Below are positions 39,725-47,077 of a stretch of DNA of 64,000 nucleotides, one piece after another. Origin of the DNA: JANPCX01 sp966211815 (GTDB lineage: Bacteria > Pseudomonadota > Gammaproteobacteria > Burkholderiales > Burkholderiaceae_C); assembly GCA_966211815.1 (NCBI GenBank), contig CBIHOD010000017.1, positions 1-64,000 on the forward strand, read 5' to 3'. Numbering within the stretch: position 1 is the stretch's first letter; every line of letters starts with the position of its first letter. A model generated the notes under the pieces. That model did not search any database. It had not been told where the DNA came from and was given only the letters and a program-made list of their open reading frames with translations. The translations under genes and the position numbers were made by a program.

Positions 39725-40539
39725 CAGGCCGACTCGTCCAGCCGCCGGGCGCGCTGCAGCCGCCACTGGCCGTCGGGCTCGCCGGCATAGACCTGCTCGG
39801 CGGTGGTGGCGGTCTCGCGCAGCCGGGTGTCCAGGGCGATGCGGTTGTCGAAGACGAAGCACTCGCCCTGCCAGTCGGCCTCGGCGTCGGGCATGGCCTG
39901 GAAGTAGTTGAGCACGCCGCCGTCGAGCTGGTAGACGTCCAGCCCCAGGCCGTGCTGCATCCAGCCGCCGAGCTTGTCGCAGCGGATGCCGCCGGTGCAG
40001 TACATCGCCACCCGCCGGCCCTGGCGCTTCCATTCGCCGGCATGGGCGCGCACGTAGGCGGGGAAGTCACGGAAGTGGCTGACGCCGGGGTCGACGGCGC
40101 CGTTGAAGTGGCCGAGCTTGAACTCGAAGCTGTTTCGGTTGTCGAGCACCACCACGTCGTCCTGGGCGATCAGGCCGCGCCAGTCCCGCGGGGCGACGGC
40201 CACGCCGCCGGGCGGCAGCGCCGCGTCTTGCGCGGCCAGGCCGACCGCCACGATCTCGGGCCGGGTGTGCACCTTCATGCGGCCGAAGGGCGCGGTGGCG
40301 CCGCAGGCGCTGCGCTTGAAGGGCATGCCGGCGAAGCGCGGGTCGCGCCGCATGTGGCCTTCGAAAGCCTCCAGCGCGGCGGCCGTGCCGGCGAGCACGC
40401 CGTTGACGCCCTCTTTGGCGACGAGGATGCTGCCCTTCAGGCCGGCCGTGAGCGCGCGCAGCTCGGCCGCCACTCGTTCCGGCTCGTCCAGGGGGACGAA
40501 CCGGTAGAAGGCGATGTGGAAAAGGCCGTGCGCGCTCAT
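39724..40539 (-). CDS. trhO: tRNA uridine(34) hydroxylase TrhO (rhodanese-like)
   Basis: Oxygen-dependent hydroxylase making 5-hydroxyuridine at tRNA position 34 (YceA/TrhO family). 271 residues: N-terminal acylphosphatase-like domain (FHIAFYRFVPLDEPERVAAELRAL, GSILVAKEGVNGVLAG), then KVHTRPEIVAVG and a rhodanese domain with active-site cysteine in MYCTGGIRCDKLGGWM, and QLDGGVLNYFQ near the end. The C-terminus is shorter than in YceA of Escherichia coli. It is followed directly by the pseudouridine synthase. Confidence 0.93.
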   Translation of the reverse strand: MSAHGLFHIAFYRFVPLDEPERVAAELRALTAGLKGSILVAKEGVNGVLAGTAAALEAFEGHMRRDPRFAGMPFKRSACGATAPFGRMKVHTRPEIVAVGLAAQDAALPPGGVAVAPRDWRGLIAQDDVVVLDNRNSFEFKLGHFNGAVDPGVSHFRDFPAYVRAHAGEWKRQGRRVAMYCTGGIRCDKLGGWMQHGLGLDVYQLDGGVLNYFQAMPDAEADWQGECFVFDNRIALDTRLRETATTAEQVYAGEPDGQWRLQRARRLDESA

Positions 40540-40564
40540 GCGGGGTCGGGAGGCGGTCGGGCGG

Positions 40565-40846
40565 TCACTCCACCACCGCCACGCCTTTCCAGAAGGCGAT
40601 CCGACCCTTGATGTTGGCCGCGGCTTCGGTGGGCTCGGGGTAGTACCAGGCGGCGTCGGGGTTCAATTCGCCGTTGACCAGCAGGGAGTGGTAGTGGGCC
40701 TGGCCCTTCCAGGCGCAGCCGGTGCGGTGGTTGCTGAAGGCGAGGTATTCGCGCTTGACGCTGTCGGCGGGGAAATAGTGGTTGCCCTCGACGACCACGG
40801 TGTCGTCGCTTTCGGCGATCACGGTGTTGTTCCAGATGGCTTTCAT
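40565..40846 (-). CDS. DUF427 family protein
   Basis: 93-residue single-domain DUF427 protein. It begins MKAIWNNTVIAESDDTVVVEGNHYFP and contains the family's CAWKGQAHYHSLLVNGE (Cys-x-x-Lys-Gly) and AAWYYPEPTEAA blocks, a beta-rich fold found widely in bacteria; the biochemical role is not established to my knowledge. It lies 26 bases upstream of trhO on the same strand. A 14-base G run (poly-C on its strand) sits about 25 bases before its start codon. Confidence 0.85.
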   Translation of the reverse strand: MKAIWNNTVIAESDDTVVVEGNHYFPADSVKREYLAFSNHRTGCAWKGQAHYHSLLVNGELNPDAAWYYPEPTEAAANIKGRIAFWKGVAVVE

Positions 40847-40870
40847 GGTTCGGCTCCAGGTTGGCGTTGC

Positions 40871-40884
40871 GGGGGGGGGGGGGG
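40871..40884. repeat. G14 homopolymer tract
   Basis: Fourteen consecutive G residues (then C and five more G) lie between the WYL regulator gene and the DUF427 gene, both on the minus strand. The run is 25-38 bases before the DUF427 start. Such runs are prone to slippage and sequencing error. Confidence 0.9.
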
Positions 40885-40905
40885 CGGGGGCAGGGGCGGC
40901 CCGCG

Positions 40906-41913
40906 TCAGTCGTAACGCGCGGCGGCGTCGCGCAGCCGCCGGGCGACGGCCTGCTGCAGCGCCTTGTTGCCGGTGACGGTGACGCTGTCGCCGTGGCGCA
41001 GGATGTCCATCATCAGCTCCTGCGGCTCGCTGTAGGGCACGCGCAGCTCGTAGCGGCCTTCCCCGGGGGCGCCGCCGAGCCAGCGCGAGGCCTGCTGCGG
41101 GTGCCACTCCTCGACGGCCACCCACTGCGCCGCGTCGGGTTCGAAGACCAGCGTCGCCCACTGCACCTTGCTGCCGGCGCCGCCGTAGATGCCGTAGCCG
41201 GCGTCGAGCTGCGCTTCGAGTTCCTTGACCGGGACGCTGCGGGCCTTGGCGGGCAGGGCGCGCGCGTCCTGGACGGCGTCGAGCGCGAAGCGGCGCAGCG
41301 CGTCGCTGGTGTGGCACCAGGCGTCGAGGTACCAGGTGTTGCGGTAGTTCACGAGCCGCTGGGGCGACACCTCGCGCTCGCTGGTGCTGCGGTCGCTGCG
41401 CTTGAAATAGCGCATCCAGACCTGCTTGCGGCCCATCAGCGCGCTGCCCAGCAGCTCGAAGAAGCGACTGGGCGCGCGGCGGCGGGCGGTGCCGATGACC
41501 TTGACGCGTCGCATCAGCTCGCGCGCCTCGCCCTCGTCGGCGCCGAGCATGCCCTGCAGCTTGTCCATCATCGGCGCGAGGTGGCGCGCCAGCACGCCGT
41601 CGTCGTCGAGCCCCGCCATCAGCTGGTGCATCGTGAGCAGGGCGTGGATCTCCGCTTCGCTGAACCACAGGCCCGGCAGCTCGTGCGTGGCGCCGGCGGC
41701 GCCGCGGGCCGAGGAGGGCGGCGCTTCGAAGGAATAGGCGTTCTCGCCGCGGTCGTAGGCGATCGGCGCCGACATGCGGTTGCGCAGGTAGCTCAAGTCG
41801 CGCTTGAGGGTGGCGGGCGACACCGCCAGCTCCTCCAGCAGCGCGGCGAAGCTGACCTTGCCCCGGCTGCGCAGCAGCAGCTCGATCTTGTAGAAGCGTT
41901 CGGTGCGGTCCAT
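40906..41913 (-). CDS. WYL-domain transcriptional regulator
   Basis: 335 residues. N-terminal winged helix-turn-helix (MDRTERFYKIELLLRSRGKVSFAALLEELAVSPATLKRDLSYL) of the DeoR/HTH_11 kind, then a WYL domain including LVNYRNTWYLDAWCH with the naming Trp-Tyr-Leu and FALDAVQDARAL, and a C-terminal WCX extension (YELRVPYSEPQELMMDILRHGD). These regulators bind ligands, often nucleic acids, through WYL; the targets here are unknown. The start at 41913 puts the helix-turn-helix at the N-terminus. It precedes DUF427 on the same strand. Confidence 0.92.
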   Translation of the reverse strand: MDRTERFYKIELLLRSRGKVSFAALLEELAVSPATLKRDLSYLRNRMSAPIAYDRGENAYSFEAPPSSARGAAGATHELPGLWFSEAEIHALLTMHQLMAGLDDDGVLARHLAPMMDKLQGMLGADEGEARELMRRVKVIGTARRRAPSRFFELLGSALMGRKQVWMRYFKRSDRSTSEREVSPQRLVNYRNTWYLDAWCHTSDALRRFALDAVQDARALPAKARSVPVKELEAQLDAGYGIYGGAGSKVQWATLVFEPDAAQWVAVEEWHPQQASRWLGGAPGEGRYELRVPYSEPQELMMDILRHGDSVTVTGNKALQQAVARRLRDAAARYD

Positions 41914-42112
41914 GGGTGGGGTGGGGGCCGTTCCGGCCTTACCAGTCCAAAGGCTCACCAGGTGAGCCAGCGCTCGGGATCATAGCGAAAAAAACCGGGG
42001 AAAAAGCGTGGCGACCCGGCCACTGGATCACGCCATGAGCTTGTGACCCGCCAAACTTCCTTCATCGCAAGCCCAGGCCCACGCCGCTTGCGGCTTCATC
42101 AAGGAGACACCC

Positions 42113-43225
42113 ATGACGACGCACCGCGACACCGAAATCCGGCCCCTCGGCAAGACCCCGGCCACCGCGCACAACGACGCCCAGTTCAACCCGCACGACC
42201 AGATCGCCTTCGAGCTCGGCTGGGACTTCGCCCGCCACGGCATGGCGCTGCCCGCGCCCTACGGCCAGGAAGCCTCGCCGCTGCGCAGCGGCTGGCTGGC
42301 GGGGCAGGCCGCGTTCGGCGAGCGCGCGCTGAAGGGCGGGCCGCACGCCCAGCGCTGGCTCCGGCTGCGGCTGCACGCCTGGCTGCGCGGCCGCCATGTC
42401 GAGCTGCACCAGGTGACGCCGCACTACCTGCGCCAGCTGGAAGTCACGCATTGCCCCATCACCCGCGCCGAACTCGCCGCCACCGGCTCGAACGCCGCCT
42501 CGGTGGACCGCGTGCGCAACGACGCCGCCTACGCCGCCGGCAACTTGGCGGTGCTGAGCCAGCGCGCCAACCACGCGAAGGGCGCGCTGGACTACCACCA
42601 GGCCCTGGTCGTCGTTCAGCGCATCGAGGCCCGGAACCTGGGCGGGGTCGACGGCCTGAACGCCGTGCAGTGGCGGCGCGTGGCTTCGCTGTGCAGCCTG
42701 GTCGAGCCGCTCGGGCACGAGCAGGCCTGCCTCGTGCCGATGCGGGTGCTGCCGCCCAACCGCCTGCGGCTGTTCAACCCGGTGCAGGCGCTTCAGGCTT
42801 TCGTCAGCCAGCAGCTGCTCACACCGGGCTGGAGCCACCGCGTCAGCCGCTTCGAGGACTTGCTGCCCGGTCGGTCGCTGCGCCGCGATTTCAAGCGTTT
42901 CTTCATGGCGCTGCTGCCGCGGGTGATCGAAGCGGGCCGGCCGGACGACGCGATGGGCGCGCGCTGGGCGGTCGAGGACGCCTGGGGCCACGACGGCGTG
43001 GTCCAGCGCTGGGCTCACTTCGCCCGGCAGCTCACCCCCGCCCAGTGCGAAAAGCTGCTGGAGCGCGCCTGCGCACGCGGCCTGGGCACCCGGCGCCTCG
43101 AGCACCAGGCGCCCGAACAGGCCACCGAGGGCTGGGAGCTGCCCACCCGCGGCTACACGCCTGTGGCGGCCAGTCCAGCCGGCAGCCGGCAGCCACCGGC
43201 GCGGCAGTTGTCGCTGCTGGATTGA
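42113..43225 (+). CDS. Uncharacterised protein with HNH-like (His-Me finger) segment
   Basis: 370 residues, not a family I can name. An interior segment at about residues 117-160 (THCPITRAELAATG, then ASVDRVRNDAAYAAGNLAVL and SQRANHAKGALD) closely follows the pattern of phage-type HNH endonucleases, C-P-x-T ... S-x-D-R ... Y-x-x-G-N-x-x-x-x-S-x-x-A-N-x-x-K. The usual second CxxC is not apparent. The rest is helical. An AAGGAG sequence precedes the ATG (42113), and a terminator follows. It may be a nuclease-derived housekeeping protein. Confidence 0.72.
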   Translation: MTTHRDTEIRPLGKTPATAHNDAQFNPHDQIAFELGWDFARHGMALPAPYGQEASPLRSGWLAGQAAFGERALKGGPHAQRWLRLRLHAWLRGRHVELHQVTPHYLRQLEVTHCPITRAELAATGSNAASVDRVRNDAAYAAGNLAVLSQRANHAKGALDYHQALVVVQRIEARNLGGVDGLNAVQWRRVASLCSLVEPLGHEQACLVPMRVLPPNRLRLFNPVQALQAFVSQQLLTPGWSHRVSRFEDLLPGRSLRRDFKRFFMALLPRVIEAGRPDDAMGARWAVEDAWGHDGVVQRWAHFARQLTPAQCEKLLERACARGLGTRRLEHQAPEQATEGWELPTRGYTPVAASPAGSRQPPARQLSLLD

Positions 43226-43286
43226 ACGCGGCGCGGCCCACGGGGACGGCAAAGACAACGGAGGAAAAGCAGGCAGTGCCATTGGC

Positions 43287-43322
43287 AAGCGCGTCCCGCC
43301 GACGGCGGGCGCGCTTTTTTTT
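43287..43322 (+). terminator. Rho-independent terminator after the HNH-like gene
   Basis: Stem AAGCGCG-t-CCCGCC (43287-43300), loop GAC, GGCGGG-CGCGCTT (43304-43316) with one bulged T, ending in eight T residues (43315-43322). About 60 bases after the stop codon. Confidence 0.9.
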
Positions 43323-43363
43323 CCGGCGGCGCACCGGATGCAAGCAGCCGTTTCGAATGCAAG

Positions 43364-43383
43364 TAAATCAATCGTTTGATTTA
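43364..43383. promoter_or_regulatory. TetR-type operator upstream of the efflux operon
   Basis: Perfect 20-bp palindrome: TAAATCAA (43364-43371), spacer TCGT, TTGATTTA (43376-43383), 18 bases before the TetR-family start codon. Size, symmetry and position fit an autoregulatory operator for the first gene, which would also control the whole efflux operon. Confidence 0.8.
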
Positions 43384-43401
43384 TTTGATAAAGTGCGCGC
43401 C

Positions 43402-44292
43402 ATGCCAGCCCCCCACCACCTGACCACCGGCGAACCCGGCCGCCCCGTACGCACCGACGGCGAGCAGTCGCGTTCGCGGCTGCTCTACGCGGCCCTGGCG
43501 CTGTTCGCTCAGCACGGCTACGCGAAGACATCGATCCGCGACATCGCCGACCAGGCGCAGACCAACGTGGCCGCCATCAGCTACTACTTCGGCGACAAGG
43601 CCGGCCTCTACCGGGCCGCGTTCACCGAACCGACCGGCGACGTCGAGCAGGAGATCGCCCTGTTTTCCGGCGACGACCTCACGCTGGACCAGGCGCTGCG
43701 CGGCTTTTTCGCCTCGTTCGTGGAGCCGATGCGCCTGGGCGACGTGACGCGGCAGTGCATGAAGCTGAGGCTGCGCGAGATGCTCGAACCCACGGGGCTG
43801 TGGGAGAAGGAGATCCACGAGGGCATCAAACCTTCGCACGACGCGCTGGTGGCGGTGCTGGCCCGCCACCTCGGCCTGTCCGAGGTGGACGACGAGCTGC
43901 AGCGCCTGGCGATCGGCATCGCCGGGCTGGGCGTGCAGCTGCATGTCTGCCGCGACATCACCGACCTGCTGGCGCCCAACCTCAACACCGCCGGGCAGGC
44001 CTGGGACACCTGGACCGACCGCCTGGTGCTCTACGCCGAGGCGATGGTCGCCGCCGAGTTGCAGCGCCGCGCTCAGGCCTCGGGGCGCGCCAAGCCGGCC
44101 AGCTGGCTGGAGCGGGTGGCCCACAGCCTGTGCCCGGTGTCCCCCGCCAAGCCCGCCCGCAAGGCCGCGGCCGCCCCGCCGCGCCGCCCGTTCAAAGACG
44201 CCCTCGACCACGTCAAACGTTCTTTCCAGTGCGATCCACCGGCCAAGGCCCCGGCCGCGAGCAAAACCAAGACCAAGCCCTCCGGAAGATGA
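43402..44292 (+). CDS. TetR-family repressor (CerR/YbiH type)
   Basis: 296 residues. Helix-turn-helix at about 20-65: SRSRLLYAALALFAQHGYAKTSIRDIADQAQTNVAAISYYFGDKAGLYRAAF, with the CerR-like DUF1956 C-terminal domain after it (CMKLRLREMLEPTGLWEKEI, IAGLGVQLHVCRDIT). A long lysine/alanine/proline-rich tail of about 75 residues beyond the usual end is odd. The protein likely represses the downstream RND efflux genes until bound by an inducer. Start at 43402 sits right after a perfect palindrome. Overlaps the outer-membrane factor gene by ATGA. Confidence 0.92.
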   Translation: MPAPHHLTTGEPGRPVRTDGEQSRSRLLYAALALFAQHGYAKTSIRDIADQAQTNVAAISYYFGDKAGLYRAAFTEPTGDVEQEIALFSGDDLTLDQALRGFFASFVEPMRLGDVTRQCMKLRLREMLEPTGLWEKEIHEGIKPSHDALVAVLARHLGLSEVDDELQRLAIGIAGLGVQLHVCRDITDLLAPNLNTAGQAWDTWTDRLVLYAEAMVAAELQRRAQASGRAKPASWLERVAHSLCPVSPAKPARKAAAAPPRRPFKDALDHVKRSFQCDPPAKAPAASKTKTKPSGR

Positions 44293-45821
44293 CAGACACC
44301 ATGAACGACGCAGCCGCGGCGCAGCCGCCGCAACCTTACCTTCCTCGCGGCACGCGACGCGCGCGGCTGGCGCTCGCCCTCGCCGCGGCGGTGTGGCTGG
44401 CCGGTTGCGCCAATTTGGCGGATGCGCCGGGTGAAGGCCAAGCCCCGGTGCCGGCCGCCTGGTCGGCGCCATGGCCCCACGGCGGTCAACCGGGCGACCT
44501 GGCCGCCTGGTGGCGGCAGTTCAACGACCCGGTGCTCAGCGAACTGATCGACGCCGCTCAGGCGGTCAGCCCCGGCGTCGCGCAGGCCGCCTCGCGCATC
44601 GAGCAGTCGCGCGCCGCCGAGGTCGCGGCGCGGGCGGCGCTGCTGCCCGCGCTGGACGCCCAGGCTTCCGCCAGCCGCAGCCGCCAGGACCTGAGCCTGC
44701 CCATCGCCAACACCAGCTCCGCCGGGCTGCAGGCCAGCTGGGAGATCGACGTCTTCGGCGCCGGCCGGGCCGCCCGCGGCGCCGCCGGGCAACGCCTGGC
44801 CGGCGCGCAGGCCGGCTGGCACGACGCCCGCGTCGCGGTGGCCGCCGAAACCGCCAGCCGTTACATCGGCCTGCGCGGTTGCCAGGCCCAGGTGCGCACC
44901 GCCGAGGCCGACGCGTTGTCGCGCCGCGAAACCGCCCGGCTCACCGAGCTCAGCGCCAAAGCCGGCTTCCAGGCGCCGGCCAGCAGCGCCCTGGCCCGCG
45001 CCAGCAGCGCGCAGGGCGCGGCCCAGCTCACGGCGCAGAAAGCGCGCTGCGAGTTGGAGGTCAAGGCCCTGGTCGCGCTGACCGGCTTGGCCGAGCCCGA
45101 CCTGCGCGAGCGCCTGCGCCCCGGCGAAGCCGCCCTGGCGGGCCAGCCCAACCCGGTGCCCCAGCCCGCGCAGATCGCCGTCACCCAGGTGCCGGCCCAG
45201 GTGCTGGCGCAGCGGCCCGACGTTTTCTCCGCCGAACGCGAATGGCTGGCGCGGCGCGCCGACCTGGCCGAGGCCCAGGCGCGGCGGCTGCCGCGCATCA
45301 GCCTGTCCGGCAGCGTCGGCGCGGCCCGCTATTCGGCCGGCGGTTTCACCACGGACGGCACCGTCTGGAGCCTCGGGCCGCTGTCGGTGACGCTGCCGCT
45401 GTTCGACGGCGGCAGGCGCCGCGCCGACGCCGCCGCGGCCCAGGCGCGGCTGGACGAAGCCGCCTCGCTCTACCGCGCCGCGCTGCGCACGGCGGTGCGC
45501 GAGGTGGAGGAAGCGCTGGTCAACCTGCAAAGCGCGGCCGACCGCGAAGCCAATGCGCAGGCGGCCGCCCAGGGCTACGGCGAATCGCTGCGCGCCTCCG
45601 AGGCGCGTTACCGCGGCGGCCTGGCCAGCCTGTTCGAGCTGGAAGACGCCCGCCGCACCGCCGTGCAGGCGCAAAGCGCCCTGGTCGACCTGCAGCGCGA
45701 GCGCAGCCAGGCCTGGGTCGCGCTCTACCGCGCGCTGGGCGGCGGCTGGTCCGCGTCCGGCATCGGCCGGCAGGGCGAGGCCGCCCCGCTCGCTTCGTCG
45801 TCCATCCCCCCCATGCGTTGA
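44289..45821 (+). CDS. RND efflux outer-membrane lipoprotein (NodT family)
   Basis: TolC-like outer-membrane channel of 510 residues. Signal peptide with lipobox LAGC near residue 40, then AAWWRQFNDPVLSELIDAA, two repeats of the OEP coiled-coil region and barrel strands (GLQASWEIDVFGAG, YSAGGFTTDGTVWSLGPLSVTLPLFDGG), ending YRALGGGW. The classic QRPDVFSAEREW segment is seen. It pairs with the adaptor and pump genes downstream. A second ATG at 44301 could be the start, but the first overlaps the repressor stop and is favoured. Confidence 0.93.
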   Translation: MTDTMNDAAAAQPPQPYLPRGTRRARLALALAAAVWLAGCANLADAPGEGQAPVPAAWSAPWPHGGQPGDLAAWWRQFNDPVLSELIDAAQAVSPGVAQAASRIEQSRAAEVAARAALLPALDAQASASRSRQDLSLPIANTSSAGLQASWEIDVFGAGRAARGAAGQRLAGAQAGWHDARVAVAAETASRYIGLRGCQAQVRTAEADALSRRETARLTELSAKAGFQAPASSALARASSAQGAAQLTAQKARCELEVKALVALTGLAEPDLRERLRPGEAALAGQPNPVPQPAQIAVTQVPAQVLAQRPDVFSAEREWLARRADLAEAQARRLPRISLSGSVGAARYSAGGFTTDGTVWSLGPLSVTLPLFDGGRRRADAAAAQARLDEAASLYRAALRTAVREVEEALVNLQSAADREANAQAAAQGYGESLRASEARYRGGLASLFELEDARRTAVQAQSALVDLQRERSQAWVALYRALGGGWSASGIGRQGEAAPLASSSIPPMR

Positions 45822-45872
45822 CGCCCCCGCCGAAACCGTCCCGAACACCCACCGTCCCACACGGCAGACACC

Positions 45873-47021
45873 ATGCAGATCAACCGTCCCACCCTGATCG
45901 CCGCCGCCCTCGCCACCGCGCTGGCCGGCGCCGCACTCCTCACCCTGAACGCCCGCGCCGCCGACGACGCCAAGCAGGCCGCCGCCGCACCCAAGCCGGC
46001 GCTCACCGTCAGCGTCGCGCAACCCGAATCCGGCGATTTCCCGCTGCGCATCAGCGCCAACGGCAGCATCGCCGCCTGGCAGGAAGCCAGCATCGGCACC
46101 GAGGCCAATGGCTTGCGGCTGGCCGACGTGAAGGTCAATGTCGGCGACACCGTCAAGCGCGGCGACGTGCTGGCCAGCTTCGCCCCCGAGACGGTGCAGG
46201 CCGAGCTGGCCCAGATCCGCGCCAGCCTGGCCGAGGCGGAGGCCACGCTGGCCGAGGCGGCGAGCAACGCCCAGCGCGCCCGCGAGCTGGACAAGAGCGG
46301 CGCCCTGAGCGCCCAGCAGATCAACCAGTACCTCACCGCCGAGCGCACCGCCCGCGCCCGGCTGGACGCGCAGAAGGCGCAGCTGCAGTCGCAGCAGCTG
46401 CGGCTGCGCCAGACCCAGGTGCTGGCGCCCGACCACGGCGTCATTTCGGCGCGCAGCGCCACCGTCGGCGCGGTGCTGCCGGCGGGCCAGGAGCTGTTCC
46501 GCCTGATCCGCCAGGGTCGCCTCGAATGGCGGGCCGAGGTGCCCGCCGGCGAACTGGCGCGCATCAAGCCCGGCATGCAGGCCACCGTCGCCGGCCCGGA
46601 CGGCCAGGCGGTGCGGGGCAAGGTGCGCATGGTGGCCCCGACGGTGGACACCCAGACCCGCAACGGCCTGGTCTATGTCGACCTGCCGCGTGCCGACGGG
46701 GTGCGCGCCGGCATGTTCGCGCGCGGCGACTTCGAAGTCGGCAGCAGCGCGGCGCTGACGCTGCCCCAGAGCGCGGTGCTGCTGCGCGACGGCTTCAGCT
46801 ATGTCTTCACCGTCGGCGAACAGGGCCAGGACGCGCTGGCCAAGGTGACGCAGGCCAAGGTGCAGGTCGGCCGCCGCATCGGCGAGCGCGTCGAGGTCAC
46901 CGGCGGGCTGCAGCCCGGCGCGCGCGTGGTCGCCACCGGCGCGGGCTTCCTCGGCGACGGCGACACCGTGAAGGTGGTGGCGCAGCCGGGTGCCGCCGCG
47001 CCGGCCCCCAGGAAGCCCTGA
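45873..47021 (+). CDS. RND efflux periplasmic adaptor (MFP)
   Basis: Periplasmic adaptor linking pump and channel, 382 residues. N-terminal signal-like anchor (LIAAALATALAGAALLTLNARA), barrel-sandwich part (GSIAAWQEASIGTEANGLRLADVKVNVGDTVKRGDVLA), alpha-helical hairpin rich in alanine/glutamate, lipoyl-like second half (VLAPDHGVISARSATVGAVLPAGQELFRLI), and beta barrel and membrane-proximal parts (GLVYVDLPRADGVRAGMFARGDF). It follows the channel gene by 51 bases. Specificity of the pump cannot be predicted from it. Confidence 0.94.
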   Translation: MQINRPTLIAAALATALAGAALLTLNARAADDAKQAAAAPKPALTVSVAQPESGDFPLRISANGSIAAWQEASIGTEANGLRLADVKVNVGDTVKRGDVLASFAPETVQAELAQIRASLAEAEATLAEAASNAQRARELDKSGALSAQQINQYLTAERTARARLDAQKAQLQSQQLRLRQTQVLAPDHGVISARSATVGAVLPAGQELFRLIRQGRLEWRAEVPAGELARIKPGMQATVAGPDGQAVRGKVRMVAPTVDTQTRNGLVYVDLPRADGVRAGMFARGDFEVGSSAALTLPQSAVLLRDGFSYVFTVGEQGQDALAKVTQAKVQVGRRIGERVEVTGGLQPGARVVATGAGFLGDGDTVKVVAQPGAAAPAPRKP

Positions 47022-47077
47022 CGGCGGCGACGCCGACGCACCGACGAAGAACGACGACGCCCCTTCCAGGAAACCCC

